DNA from: SIAF01 sp046152955 | GTDB lineage: Bacteria > Planctomycetota > Planctomycetia > Planctomycetales > Planctomycetaceae | NCBI GenBank assembly: GCA_046152955.1 | Contig: JBJXGA010000352.1 | Coordinates: forward strand, 10,763 to 74,762 | Direction: 5' to 3' | Length of the DNA: 64,000 bases | Shown here: positions 9,605-18,554 of the stretch, piece after piece | Numbering within the stretch: position 1 is the stretch's first letter | Layout: each line of letters begins with the position of its first letter | Notes under the pieces: model-generated | The model's database searches: none | What the model was told of the DNA's origin: nothing | What the model saw: the letters and a program-made list of their open reading frames with translations, nothing else | Position numbers and translations under genes: made by a program

Positions 9605-10222
9605 ATGCCTGCCCCCTCGTACCCGCGACCGGAAGACATTAACGACGACGATCAGCCGCGCCGATCGCTGTACCCGGTGCTCATCTCCCTCCCGGTGATC
9701 GTGGTGCTGGGGTTGGTGGGGATGTTGATTTATGGCGAAGTTCGAGGCCCTGGGGAACCAACGGAACCGGGACCGGAACCGGGGCAATTGAGCCGGGGAG
9801 ACCCCATGCCGGCCCTGGTTGCCGCTGGCTGGCGGAACGGAGACGCGCCCGCCCCCGCCGACTTGCGCGGCAGAGTGGTGGTGATCGACGCCTGGGCCAC
9901 GTGGTGCGGTCCTTGTGCCGAGCAAGTACCGCATCTGGTGGCGATGCACAAGCGATTCGAGGATCGGGGAGTGGTTTTCATCGGCCTGACGAGCGAGGGC
10001 CCGCGGGATGTCGAACGGATCGAAGAGTTCCTGGAGCATTTCGAGATCACCTGGCTCAACGGGTATGGTGCGGATGAGACGTTGCACGAGCTGGGAGCTG
10101 ATACGATCCCCCGCATGTGGGTCTTTGGTCCCGATGGCAAGATGATCTGGCGGTCCGGGTTTCCCAAAACCCCGGAGTCGGCCATAGAGCAGGCGCTTTC
10201 CCCAGCGCCGGGAAAATCGTAA
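9605..10222 (+). CDS. Membrane-anchored thioredoxin-like (TlpA/ResA) protein
   Basis: The start at 9605 gives 205 aa. Residues about 22-42 form a single N-terminal membrane anchor (LYPVLISLPVIVVLGLVGMLIYG), so the rest should face the periplasm. The thioredoxin fold carries the active-site motif WATWCGPCAEQ, a following helix, and the cis-Pro region (ADTIPRMWVFGPDG). TlpA/ResA proteins reduce disulfides of cytochrome c or other exported proteins; no cytochrome biogenesis genes are nearby, so the partner is unknown. It is followed after 30 bases by an M24 peptidase gene, possibly cotranscribed. Confidence 0.88.
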   Translation: MPAPSYPRPEDINDDDQPRRSLYPVLISLPVIVVLGLVGMLIYGEVRGPGEPTEPGPEPGQLSRGDPMPALVAAGWRNGDAPAPADLRGRVVVIDAWATWCGPCAEQVPHLVAMHKRFEDRGVVFIGLTSEGPRDVERIEEFLEHFEITWLNGYGADETLHELGADTIPRMWVFGPDGKMIWRSGFPKTPESAIEQALSPAPGKS

Positions 10223-10252
10223 CGAACACTGGAGCGACAATGAGGAGCTGGC

Positions 10253-11401
10253 ATGTTGACTGAGGCGGGTTGCCGTGCGCGACGAACGCGGCTTTGGGAG
10301 CGACTCCCACGTGAGGTGGGTTGGGCGCTGGTGACCAATCCGGACCACCTCAACTACTTCGCGGGTTTTCATCCCTCGCCGTTCGAGTTCCGTTCGCAGT
10401 CGGCACGAGGCGTTCTGATTCTGGGGCGCGGAGGCGAAGCGATCCTTTTCGCCGACAACGTCCAGGAACCGTATGCTCAGGAGGCGTTCGTCACCGAGCG
10501 GGTGCTGCCGGTCTGGTATCGCTGCGTCGAATCGGCCGGCGATCGCGGTGCCTTGCTGATGGGAGCGGTCCGGAAACGGATGGCTGCTTTTTCCGGACAA
10601 GGCTGGGCCTATGAATCGGCCCATTGTCCGGTGGCGCTGGTCGAGGGGTGCCGGGAAGTGAACAGCCAGCGACCGCTGGTGGATCTGACTCCCATCGTCG
10701 GGTCGTTGCGCCGTGCAAAGCATTCGGACGAAGTGGCGTTGATTCGGGAATCGATGCGGGTCGCCACCGCAGCGCTGCGAGGGACGATGGCGACGCTTCG
10801 CCCCGGCATGTCCGAACTGGACGCCTACCGGCTCGTGGCGCTACTGGCCAGCGAAGCTGCCGGCCGGCAGGTGGCAATCTACGGCGACTTTGTGAGCGGC
10901 GTGCGGTGCGAGTCAATCGGCGGCCCTCCCTCCGCGCGGACGATTGCCGCCGGAGAATTGGTGTTGCTCGATTTTTCAGTCGTTCTCGACGGCTACCGGG
11001 GAGATTTCTGCAACACGTTTGCGTGCGGCGGACAGCCCGCGCCCCAAGTTCGAGCGATGTTCGAGGCGTGTCGCGCCGCGATGGAGGCGGGGGAATCGCA
11101 ATTGCGTCCCGGTGTTTCGGGCCGCGAAGTTCACGCGGCGGTGTACACGTCGCTCGAACGAAGCGGGATGGCACAGCACTTTCCACATCATTCGGGACAT
11201 GGAGTCGGGCTGAGCCATCCGGAGCCTCCGTATTTGGTTCCGCAGAGTTCCGAGACACTGGCGGCGGGGGACGTCGTGACGCTGGAGCCGGGACTGTACG
11301 TGCCGGGGTTGGCAGGCATGCGCTACGAGCGATGCTACCTGATCACCGACTCCGGATTTGAAGTGCTCTCGAACCACCCGATCAACATCGAAACAGGTTA
11401 G
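10253..11401 (+). CDS. M24-family Xaa-Pro peptidase
   Basis: 382 aa with the two-domain layout of Xaa-Pro dipeptidase/aminopeptidase P: a creatinase-like N-domain (about 1-140) and a pita-bread catalytic domain. Metal ligands visible are the Asp pair spaced by eleven in LDFSVVLDGYRGDFCNTF, the His in HHSGHGVGLSHPE, and the Glu residues in TLEPGLYV and MRYERCYLI. It hydrolyses peptides with proline at the second position, using two Mn or Co ions. ATG start. About 95 bases separate it from tkt. Confidence 0.92.
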   Translation: MLTEAGCRARRTRLWERLPREVGWALVTNPDHLNYFAGFHPSPFEFRSQSARGVLILGRGGEAILFADNVQEPYAQEAFVTERVLPVWYRCVESAGDRGALLMGAVRKRMAAFSGQGWAYESAHCPVALVEGCREVNSQRPLVDLTPIVGSLRRAKHSDEVALIRESMRVATAALRGTMATLRPGMSELDAYRLVALLASEAAGRQVAIYGDFVSGVRCESIGGPPSARTIAAGELVLLDFSVVLDGYRGDFCNTFACGGQPAPQVRAMFEACRAAMEAGESQLRPGVSGREVHAAVYTSLERSGMAQHFPHHSGHGVGLSHPEPPYLVPQSSETLAAGDVVTLEPGLYVPGLAGMRYERCYLITDSGFEVLSNHPINIETG

Positions 11402-11495
11402 GTGCCATCGAAGTTCAAATCAGGGACCGGAACATCGGTCACATGGCAAAACTACAGATTCGGTCCAGCGTTTGGAAGTCAGACAGGGAGTGATG

Positions 11496-13610
11496 ATGGC
11501 ACAGCAGTCGGAAACCTTGGGGTCCAAGCCCAGTGGCGGACTCCATGAATTGGCAATCAATACGATTCGGACCATGAGCATGGACGCCGTCCAGCAGGCG
11601 AATTCCGGACATCCCGGCGCGCCGATGGGACTGGCGCCGACCGGCTATGTGTTGTGGCAGAAGATCCTCCGTTACGATCCGGCGGATCCGCTCTGGCCCA
11701 ATCGCGACCGCTTCGTGCTCTCGGCAGGGCATGCGTCGATGCTGTTGTACTCCTTGCTGCACCTAACCGGGGTGCAGCAGGTGACCTATCCTGGAGAGTC
11801 GCCGCGCGGGCCAGCAGTCTCCCTGGACGAGATCAAGCGCTTTCGACAGTTGGGGAGCCGCACGCCTGGGCATCCGGAATACGGACTGACGGCGGGGGTC
11901 GAGACCACGACTGGCCCTTTGGGGCAGGGAGTGGCCAACAGCGTGGGGATGGCCATCGCCCAGCGCTGGCTGGCAGAGCGCTACAATCGCCCCGGCGAGA
12001 CGCTGTTTGATTACCAGGTTTATGCCGTCTGTGGCGATGGATGCCTGATGGAGGGAATCTCCAGCGAAGCGGCGTCGTTGGCAGGCCATCTGCGGCTATC
12101 GAACCTCTGTTGGATTTACGACAGTAATCGGATCACGATTGAAGGGAGCACCAGCCTGGCGTTCAGCGACGACGTCGTCCGGCGTTTCGAAGGGTATGGC
12201 TGGACGGTGCATCAGGTCCGCGACGCCAATAACCTGGCGGAACTCGAACAGGCGCTGGCAACCTTTCAGGCGGGAGCGGAGCACCCCACGCTGATCATTG
12301 TTCCCAGCCACATCGCCTGGGGTTCACCGAACAAGCAAGACTCCCATTCCGCCCACGGCGAGCCTTTGGGTGACGAGGAAATCAAACTGACCAAACGGGC
12401 GTATGGCTGGCCCGAGGACCGAAAGTTCCTCGTCCCCGACGGAGTGTATGAGCAATTTCAACAGGGAATTGGCCGGCGGGGTAGCGCCTTGCGACAGGCC
12501 TGGCAGGCCCGCTGGGAGAAGTACCGCGCCGCACACCCGGAACTGGCGGCGCAGCTTGAACAGATTCAGCGCCGCGAACTCCCCGGAGGTTGGGACGCCG
12601 ATTTGCCCAGTTTCGCCGCCGATCCCAAAGGGAAGGCGACGCGCGACGCCTCGGGGCAGGTGTTGAACGCCGTCGCGGCGAAAGTCCCCTGGCTGCTGGG
12701 GGGAGCGGCGGACCTGGCCCCCTCCACCAAGACCAAGCTGACGTTTGAAGGGGCGGGGAACTTTCAGGCGGGAAGCGGCGGAGGCCGCAATCTGCACTTT
12801 GGCGTCCGCGAACATGCGATGGGAGCGATCGTCAACGGTCTGGCAGTTTCCGGTCTCCGCCCCTATGGAAGCACGTTTCTCGTGTTCAGCGATTACATGC
12901 GGAATACGCTGCGACTCGCGGCGCTGATGGAGACGCCGTCGATCTTCATCTACACGCACGACTCAATCGGCGTTGGCGAAGATGGCCCGACCCATCAGCC
13001 CATCGAACATCTGCCGTCGCTCCGAGCCATCCCAGGTTTGATCACCATCCGCCCGGCGGATGCCAACGAAGTGCTCGAAGCGTGGAAGTTCATCATGCCG
13101 TTGCGGCATGAACCAACGGCGCTGATCCTCACGCGGCAGGCGCTCCCTACGCTTGACCGTACGCGGTATGCCGCGGCCGAGGGGCTGCATCGCGGCGGAT
13201 ACGTGCTGGCGGATCCCCAGGGGAAAGCTCCCGAGGTTCTGCTGCTGGCGACCGGAAGCGAAGTGGCCATGACCGTCGCCGCCTTCGAACAGCTCTCGGC
13301 AGAGGGAATCGCCGCGCGGGTCGTGAGCCTTCCCGCCTGGGAGATTTTCGAACGGTATTGCCAGACGCACCCCGAGTATCGCGAAGCGGTGTTGCCCAGC
13401 GCGGTGACGGCGCGGGTCTCGGTCGAGATGGCCGCGACGTTCGGCTGGGAGCGCTACGTCGGATTGACCGGCCACATGATCGGCATGACAACCTTTGGTG
13501 CGTCGGCGCCGCTGAAGGATCTGCAGCAGAAATTTGGATTCACGACCAAGGCGATCGTCGACGCGGCCAAGGATCAGATTGCACAAGCCCGCCTCCGGGC
13601 GCGGACATAG
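11496..13610 (+). CDS. tkt: Transketolase
   Basis: Two adjacent ATGs (11493, 11496) follow AGGGAG; the second has the better spacing and gives 704 aa. It is ThDP-dependent and transfers two-carbon ketol units in the pentose phosphate pathway. Seen: GHPGAPMGLAP, GHASMLLY, the ThDP/Mg motif GDGCLMEGISSEAASLAGH ending in a downstream N (YDSNRITIEG), the pyrimidine-domain FGVREHAMGAIVNG, and THDSIGVGEDGPTHQP. Immediately followed by rpiA on the same strand and close to pgl and pgi, it forms a sugar-phosphate interconversion cluster. Confidence 0.96.
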   Translation: MAQQSETLGSKPSGGLHELAINTIRTMSMDAVQQANSGHPGAPMGLAPTGYVLWQKILRYDPADPLWPNRDRFVLSAGHASMLLYSLLHLTGVQQVTYPGESPRGPAVSLDEIKRFRQLGSRTPGHPEYGLTAGVETTTGPLGQGVANSVGMAIAQRWLAERYNRPGETLFDYQVYAVCGDGCLMEGISSEAASLAGHLRLSNLCWIYDSNRITIEGSTSLAFSDDVVRRFEGYGWTVHQVRDANNLAELEQALATFQAGAEHPTLIIVPSHIAWGSPNKQDSHSAHGEPLGDEEIKLTKRAYGWPEDRKFLVPDGVYEQFQQGIGRRGSALRQAWQARWEKYRAAHPELAAQLEQIQRRELPGGWDADLPSFAADPKGKATRDASGQVLNAVAAKVPWLLGGAADLAPSTKTKLTFEGAGNFQAGSGGGRNLHFGVREHAMGAIVNGLAVSGLRPYGSTFLVFSDYMRNTLRLAALMETPSIFIYTHDSIGVGEDGPTHQPIEHLPSLRAIPGLITIRPADANEVLEAWKFIMPLRHEPTALILTRQALPTLDRTRYAAAEGLHRGGYVLADPQGKAPEVLLLATGSEVAMTVAAFEQLSAEGIAARVVSLPAWEIFERYCQTHPEYREAVLPSAVTARVSVEMAATFGWERYVGLTGHMIGMTTFGASAPLKDLQQKFGFTTKAIVDAAKDQIAQARLRART

Positions 13611-13652
13611 ACGCTGGTTCCCGGTCCCCGTTGTCTCAAATCCTGACCCGCC

Positions 13653-14330
13653 ATGACCACCTCCAGTCTCGATCCCATCGCCCGCCGCGCTCTGGAATTC
13701 GTTTCCCACGGCGCCGCAGTCGGCCTGGGGACTGGTCGAGCGGCCAGTGCGTTCATCGAATCGCTGGGGGAGCGGGTGCGGCAGGGGCTGCGGGTTCGAG
13801 CGGTTCCCACGTCAGAAGGGTCGGCCAGTCTGGCGCGGACGCTGGGAATTCCATTGGTCGATCTGTCGGCGGTGGAGTTTCTGGACGTGACCGTGGATGG
13901 GGCCGATGAGGTCGATCCGCAGTGTCAGGTGATCAAAGGCTACGGCGGGGCCTTACTGCGCGAGAAGATCGTCGCGGCAGCGTCCCGCAAGTTCGTCATT
14001 TTGGTGGGGCCGGAAAAGCTCGTCCCGATGCTCGGAACAAGGGGCAAGGTTCCCGTGGAAGTCGTGCCGTTCGGCGTGCCGCTGGCGATGCGGTGGCTCC
14101 AACAACTCGGTTACGACCCGCGGATTCGCCAGCACGAGGGGGAACCGTTTCGGACTGACAACAACAACCACGTCATCGATTGCCACGTTCAGCCGCTGAC
14201 GCAGCCCAAACGTCTGCAGGAAGAGCTCCAGACGATTCCTGGAGTCGTCGGGACGGGGCTTTTCCTCGACATGGTGGACCTGGTATTGATCCAGCATCCC
14301 GATCGCATCGAAGAGCGACAGCGGATGTAG
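13653..14330 (+). CDS. rpiA: Ribose-5-phosphate isomerase A
   Basis: 225 aa, typical for RpiA. Interconverts ribose-5-phosphate and ribulose-5-phosphate. Seen: phosphate-binding GLGTGRAASAFIE, catalytic and substrate motifs TVDGADEVDP and KGYGGALLREKIVAAAS (catalytic Glu), and a C-terminal FLDMVDLVLIQ. The gene starts 42 bases after tkt and is very likely cotranscribed with it. Its TAG stop (14328-14330) lies inside the left end of an inverted-repeat element, so the last residues may have been changed when that element arrived. Confidence 0.95.
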   Translation: MTTSSLDPIARRALEFVSHGAAVGLGTGRAASAFIESLGERVRQGLRVRAVPTSEGSASLARTLGIPLVDLSAVEFLDVTVDGADEVDPQCQVIKGYGGALLREKIVAAASRKFVILVGPEKLVPMLGTRGKVPVEVVPFGVPLAMRWLQQLGYDPRIRQHEGEPFRTDNNNHVIDCHVQPLTQPKRLQEELQTIPGVVGTGLFLDMVDLVLIQHPDRIEERQRM

Positions 14331-14530
14331 GTTGGGACCAGCCAGCCGAAATAACGCCCCGAGGGCAAACTGAGCGTAGCATTGAATCCGCGGGTCAAGC
14401 GCACGAGAGAGGGCTGGCGCAGGCCCACCATTCGCGGTTTGGTGGGCCTGCGCTCGCGAGGCCGGTTTGGGCGATGTGCGGGTTTGATGTTGTGCGTCGT
14501 CTCTTTATCCGCGAGCTGGTCCCACCCTAC
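14327..14530. repeat. Inverted-repeat-bounded intergenic element between rpiA and pgl
   Basis: The ends are related inverted repeats: GTAGGTTGGGACCAGC at 14327-14342 and GCTGGTCCCACCCTAC at 14515-14530 (one mismatch when the second is reversed). Inside is a perfect 14-bp stem (14417-14430 with 14440-14453, 9-base loop). The TAG stops of both convergent genes lie in the outer GTAG of each end. It looks like a small non-autonomous repeat acting as a bidirectional terminator; no coding capacity. Confidence 0.7.
14417..14453. terminator. Strong hairpin, probable bidirectional terminator
   Basis: GCGCAGGCCCACCA and TGGTGGGCCTGCGC pair perfectly over 14 bp around a 9-base loop, between the 3' ends of rpiA (+) and pgl (-). 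No T-run follows on either strand, so it may act by structure or in RNA stability. It is also part of the surrounding inverted-repeat element. Confidence 0.5.
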
Positions 14531-15213
14531 TGCCCGGCTGCGTCCTGGTCCGCCAGCACGATGGCTTCCGTCGGGCGAACTCTTCCCGCGGGAATCGTCG
14601 CGTCTGACTTAAGCAACCGGTTGAGCATGTCCCGTTTCGAGGCGCCGGTCACCAGCCACAGAATCTGACGGGCGCGATTGATCAGTGGATAGGTGAGAGT
14701 CAAGCGGCGCCGTCCCTGATAAATCCCGGCGGCGGCGACATCCCGATCTTGGACGCCGAGCACCGGATCGCCGGGAACGAGCGATGCGGTATGGCCATCG
14801 GTCCCCAGCCCCAGGTGGACCAGGTCCAGGACCGGAGGCATTCCAGCCAGCCGCTCCAGCAATCTGGCGTAATGAAGGGCTCCGTCTTCCAGCTCCGACT
14901 CAAGCACCGGCATGGCGTGGAGCTGGTTCTCTCGAAAAGCGGGCTGTGCCGCCAGGCAGGCGCGGAGGTGGGTCAGGTTTCGTTCCGAATGATCCTGTGG
15001 AGCCGCGCGTTCATCCACCTGGAGAATCTGCACCTGCTCCCAGGGGAGCGCTTCCGCAGCGAGTTGCGAGAGCATTTGCCAGGGGGTCGAGCCGCCGCTC
15101 ACCGCCAGGAGAAACTGGCCGCGGTCTTGAACCGCTTGACGGGCGGCTTGCGCCACCAGTGCCGCCCCCCGCTGGCCCACTGCCAGGGAGTCAGGGAGGA
15201 TTTCGTACTGCAT
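14527..15213 (-). CDS. pgl: 6-phosphogluconolactonase (Pgl/DevB type)
   Basis: The start is the ATG at 15213 (MQYEILPDSLAVGQRG); an alternative TTG lies 18 bases upstream. 228 aa. Hydrolyses 6-phosphogluconolactone in the oxidative pentose phosphate pathway. Seen: AVSGGSTPWQML, VDERAAPQDHSERN and LGLGTDGHTASLVPGDP, all hallmarks of the glucosamine-6-phosphate isomerase/lactonase fold. It shares orientation with the upstream pgi (about 115 bases apart) and converges on rpiA. The TAG stop lies in the right end of the inverted-repeat element. Confidence 0.94.
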   Translation of the reverse strand: MQYEILPDSLAVGQRGAALVAQAARQAVQDRGQFLLAVSGGSTPWQMLSQLAAEALPWEQVQILQVDERAAPQDHSERNLTHLRACLAAQPAFRENQLHAMPVLESELEDGALHYARLLERLAGMPPVLDLVHLGLGTDGHTASLVPGDPVLGVQDRDVAAAGIYQGRRRLTLTYPLINRARQILWLVTGASKRDMLNRLLKSDATIPAGRVRPTEAIVLADQDAAGQ

Positions 15214-15329
15214 GGAATGGATTTGGATCAAAGTCCGGTTTGAGGAACGAGGAGCGGCACCGCATCAAGGAGATGGACCGCGCGACCCGTGCGATGCCAA
15301 TCGTCGGCAAGCGGCTGGCGGCATGCGCC

Positions 15330-16967
15330 TCACGCGGGGGGCCGCCTCTGGAGACGATAGCGTCGAATCAGCGCGTTCGTCGAACTGTCGTGGTTCAAGG
15401 GGGGCTCTGTGACCGACTCCAGTTCCGGGATGATTCTCTGGGCCAACACTTTGCCCAGCTCCACTCCCCACTGGTCGAACGAGTTGATCCGCCACAGCGT
15501 TCCCTGAACAAATACTTTGTGCTCATACAGCGCCACCAGTTTTCCCAGCACCTGGGGCGTCAATTGCGGCGCCAGGAGTGTGTTCGTGGGATGGTTCCCC
15601 TCAAACGTGCGGTGCGGAACGAGCCGCTCGGCGACTCCTTCGGCGCGGACCTCCGCGGCGGTTTTGCCAAACGCCAGCGCCTCGGTCTGCGCGAAGAAAT
15701 TGGCCATCAGCAGGTCATGATGGCGGCCGTGCGGATTGAGACTGCGAGAAAACCCAATGAAGTCGCAGGGGATCAGTTTCGTTCCCTGGTGGAGCAATTG
15801 AAAGTACGCATGCTGGCCGTTGGTTCCGGGAGTCCCCCAGACGATTGGCCCGGTCTCGTACGCCACGCGACTTCCCTCCAGGTTGATCTGTTTGCCGTTG
15901 CTCTCCATGTCGAGTTGTTGCAGGTAGGCGCTGAACCGACCCAGGTAATGATCGTAAGGGAGCACCGCCAGACTGGCGGCGCCGAAAAAATTGTTGTACC
16001 AGAGGCCGATCAGCCCCATCAGCACCGGCAAATTCCGATCGAACGGGGCGGTCCGGAAATGTTGATCCATCGCATGAAACCCGGCGAGCATCTCCTGGAA
16101 GTGTTCCGGCCCGATCGCCAGCATCAGTGACAGACCGATCGCCGAGTCGTAGGAATATCGTCCTCCAACCCAGTCCCAGAATTCGAACATGTTCGCCGGA
16201 TCGATCCCGAACCGGGCCACCTCGGCGGCATTGGTCGAGACCGCGACAAAATGCCGGGAGACCGCCTGTTCGCTCCCCAGACCCCGCACGCACCAGTCCC
16301 GCGCCGTGTGAGCGTTGGTCAGCGTTTCCTGCGTCGTGAACGTCTTGGATGACACAATGAACAGCGTCTCTTCGGGCGCCAGGTCGCGGAGCGCTTCGGC
16401 CATGTCGGAGCCGTCGATATTCGACACAAATCGAAAGTTCAGATCGCGGCGGCTGTAATGCCGCAGCGCCTCGTAGGCCATCACCGGTCCCAGGTCCGAT
16501 CCGCCGATCCCGATGTTCACCACGTTGCGGATTGGTCGCTCGGAGTAGCCCAGCCACTCTCCCTTCCGGACGCGTCGGCAGAAATGTCCCATGCGATCGA
16601 GCACTTCGTGGACCTGTGGGACGATGTCCTTCCCCTGCACCAGGATCGACGCATTGCGCGGCGCGCGGAGCGCGACGTGCAGGACAGGGCGGTCCTCAGT
16701 GACGTTGATCCGATCGCCGCGAAACATGGCGTCGATCCGCTCCCGCAATCCCGACTCGTCGGCGAGGCGAAGAAGCAGCCGCAGCGTTTCGTCGGTGAGG
16801 CGATTCTTGGAGTAATCGAAGAACAGTCCCGCCGCTTCGAGTGTGAGCCGCTCGCCGCGTTGCTTGTCAGCGGCGAACAGCGTCCGCAAATGGACCTGAG
16901 CCAGTTCGCGGTGATGCGCCTCGAGCGCCTTCCAGGCAGGTTGTTGATGCGGAGATGAATCGGTCAT
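15330..16967 (-). CDS. pgi: Glucose-6-phosphate isomerase
   Basis: The start at 16967 (MTDSSPHQQPAWKAL) gives 545 aa, the normal size of the long Pgi type. Interconverts glucose-6-phosphate and fructose-6-phosphate. Family signatures seen are VNIGIGGSDLGPVMAYEAL, FVSNIDGSDMAEAL, SKTFTTQETLTNA, and the second signature region GSRVAYETGPIVWGTPGTNGQHAYFQLLHQGT. The sequence runs to a C-terminal NALIRRYR typical of the family. Its ATG overlaps the stop of a 41-codon upstream ORF (ATGA), which suggests translational coupling. Confidence 0.96.
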   Translation of the reverse strand: MTDSSPHQQPAWKALEAHHRELAQVHLRTLFAADKQRGERLTLEAAGLFFDYSKNRLTDETLRLLLRLADESGLRERIDAMFRGDRINVTEDRPVLHVALRAPRNASILVQGKDIVPQVHEVLDRMGHFCRRVRKGEWLGYSERPIRNVVNIGIGGSDLGPVMAYEALRHYSRRDLNFRFVSNIDGSDMAEALRDLAPEETLFIVSSKTFTTQETLTNAHTARDWCVRGLGSEQAVSRHFVAVSTNAAEVARFGIDPANMFEFWDWVGGRYSYDSAIGLSLMLAIGPEHFQEMLAGFHAMDQHFRTAPFDRNLPVLMGLIGLWYNNFFGAASLAVLPYDHYLGRFSAYLQQLDMESNGKQINLEGSRVAYETGPIVWGTPGTNGQHAYFQLLHQGTKLIPCDFIGFSRSLNPHGRHHDLLMANFFAQTEALAFGKTAAEVRAEGVAERLVPHRTFEGNHPTNTLLAPQLTPQVLGKLVALYEHKVFVQGTLWRINSFDQWGVELGKVLAQRIIPELESVTEPPLNHDSSTNALIRRYRLQRRPPA

Positions 16968-17089
16968 GGCAGTCGTCCTCGAGGGGGGGGGCCGGGTGGC
17001 ACAGTCGCATGATCGCCACACCGAACGCAATTCGCAACCAATTGGCCGTCGCATGCGAATCCGGCAGCGCACCTTTGGATACGAACCAT
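16964..17089 (-). CDS. Possible 41-aa leader ORF coupled to pgi
   Basis: The ATG at 17089 is preceded at six bases by a perfect AGGAGG (17101-17096), the best ribosome site in this region. The frame encodes 41 residues (MVRIQRCAAGFACDGQ..., four Cys, Pro-rich end) and its TGA overlaps the ATG of pgi. The DNA near the 3' end has a run of nine C. No homology recognised. It could be a translated leader that sets pgi expression, or a chance frame behind a good Shine-Dalgarno. Confidence 0.4.
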   Translation of the reverse strand: MVRIQRCAAGFACDGQLVANCVRCGDHATVPPGPPPRGRLP

Positions 17090-17283
17090 TTGCCACCTCC
17101 TTTTTAGGGGGGGCCTCCCGACAGCGTACTGGTCGGCAAGCTGGTGCATTCGTCGGACCGCCAGGTATACTGCCGAACAACGCTGCGGAAATCGGCCCCG
17201 TTTTGCCGGGGCGACCGGGGAACAACTGGTCTTGCATTGCCCTGGAATTCCGGGTATTTTCCCGCTCTCCTCACATTTCCCAT
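16968..17283. other. Spacer upstream of pgi and the DUF2752 gene
   Basis: Apart from the short leader ORF (16964-17089) this 316-base divergent spacer holds no gene. A TATACT at 17165-17170 could be a -10 element for the rightward gene, but I see no matching -35. Confidence 0.3.
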
Positions 17284-17727
17284 ATGTTTCACAGTATTGG
17301 CACGGGTGGATTCCCCGTCAGTCGGGGCGGCCGTTGGCTGCTTCTGGCGTGGAGTCTGCTGTTGCTGGGTGGTTTTGCCCTGGCTGGCTCGCTGGAGCCC
17401 GATCCGCGGGGATTCGGGACGCATCAGCGGCTGGGGCTCCCCCCCTGCACGTTTCGAGTGCTGTGCGACATCCCCTGTCCCAGTTGCGGCATGACAACCA
17501 GTTTCGCTTACCTGACGCGCGGCCAGTTTGCACAGGCGATCCACGCCAACATCGGCGGAACGCTGCTCGCGCTTGTCTGCGCGGCGCAGATTCCCTGGTG
17601 CTGGCTCAGCGCCTGGCGCGGCCGGATGGTCGGCATCGCTCACCCCACGAACAGCTTGCTGGCCGTGGTGCTGACGGTGGCCGCGGTCAGTACGGTGAAC
17701 TGGGTGTGGCAAATCTCCAAAGGCTGA
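17284..17727 (+). CDS. DUF2752 family membrane protein
   Basis: 147 aa from an ATG at 17284. Residues about 19-36, 84-104 and 119-140 are hydrophobic and probably cross the membrane. The diagnostic motif CPSCGMTTSF at about residue 62-72 identifies DUF2752, a small inner-membrane family of unknown function common in planctomycetes and Bacteroidetes. It is followed by two paralogous lipoprotein genes on the same strand, 57 bases away, and may be cotranscribed with them. Confidence 0.85.
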   Translation: MFHSIGTGGFPVSRGGRWLLLAWSLLLLGGFALAGSLEPDPRGFGTHQRLGLPPCTFRVLCDIPCPSCGMTTSFAYLTRGQFAQAIHANIGGTLLALVCAAQIPWCWLSAWRGRMVGIAHPTNSLLAVVLTVAAVSTVNWVWQISKG

Positions 17728-17784
17728 CGCGCATCGCGCGGCAGCTTTCCTCCCTTCAAATTCATATTCCCCAAAGGAACGGCG

Positions 17785-18498
17785 ATGGATCGCCCGAGCA
17801 AGGATCGCTCCGAGCAACCGCTCGGCTGCCGCCTGAAGCGCGTCATGCTCCCGTTGGCCCTGGGCGCGGTGCTGCTCACCGGCTGCTCGGGGTGCCAGAT
17901 CATCATCGGCGTCCTGATGATGATCAAAGGCCCTCCCACGATCGAAGCCGATTTCCGCCAGATCACCGGCAAATCGCTGGGTGAAAAGGGGAAAAAAATC
18001 GCCATTCTCAGCAGCTCTTCCGTCCCCGCTCAGTCGGAAGTCCGATCGCTCGATCAGGACATCATCACCGAAGTGACCAGGCGGCTGAAGGCCAAAGACG
18101 TCAACATCGTCAGCTCGCACGAGATTTCCCGCTGGATCGACGACAACGGCGCCATCACCGACGAGCACGATCTGACCGAGATCGGCGCCAAGTTTGGGGT
18201 CGATTACATCGTGCTGTTCAAGTTCGAGGAATTTGGGCTGCGGGAGCCGAACAGTCCCGGGATGTACCGCGGCCATGCCCGGGGCTCCGTGATCGTCGTC
18301 GAGACGGCCAAGTCCGCCTTGGGTGAGAAGACCAGCCGCAAAATCTATCACCACCCGTTCAGTACGCTTTACCCGCTCAATCAGCCGATTCCCGCCGAGC
18401 AGGAAAACGTCGAAACATTCCGAACGCGCTACATGTCCCGCCTGGGAGAAGAGCTGGCAAAGTTGTTCTACGACCATCGCCCGGGCGAAGAGATGTGA
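17785..18498 (+). CDS. Lipoprotein, first of a tandem paralogous pair
   Basis: 237 aa. The N-terminus has a signal and lipobox (LALGAVLLTGC), so the mature protein starts at Cys 34 or so and is membrane-anchored. After the Cys comes GCQIIIGVLMMIKGPPTIEADF, then a mixed alpha/beta domain (KIAILSSSSV..., DIITEVTRRLKAKDVNIVSS, IGAKFGVDYIVLFKFEEF). The next gene has the same order of motifs with clear similarity, so they are duplicates. The fold hints at a TolB/CsgG-like N-terminal domain, which is only a guess. Function unknown. Confidence 0.8.
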   Translation: MDRPSKDRSEQPLGCRLKRVMLPLALGAVLLTGCSGCQIIIGVLMMIKGPPTIEADFRQITGKSLGEKGKKIAILSSSSVPAQSEVRSLDQDIITEVTRRLKAKDVNIVSSHEISRWIDDNGAITDEHDLTEIGAKFGVDYIVLFKFEEFGLREPNSPGMYRGHARGSVIVVETAKSALGEKTSRKIYHHPFSTLYPLNQPIPAEQENVETFRTRYMSRLGEELAKLFYDHRPGEEM

Positions 18499-18554
18499 GC
18501 GTCCCCGCCAAACGCCGCTGTTGCACATTGATTTTCGAGGGAAGGAATTACCCG

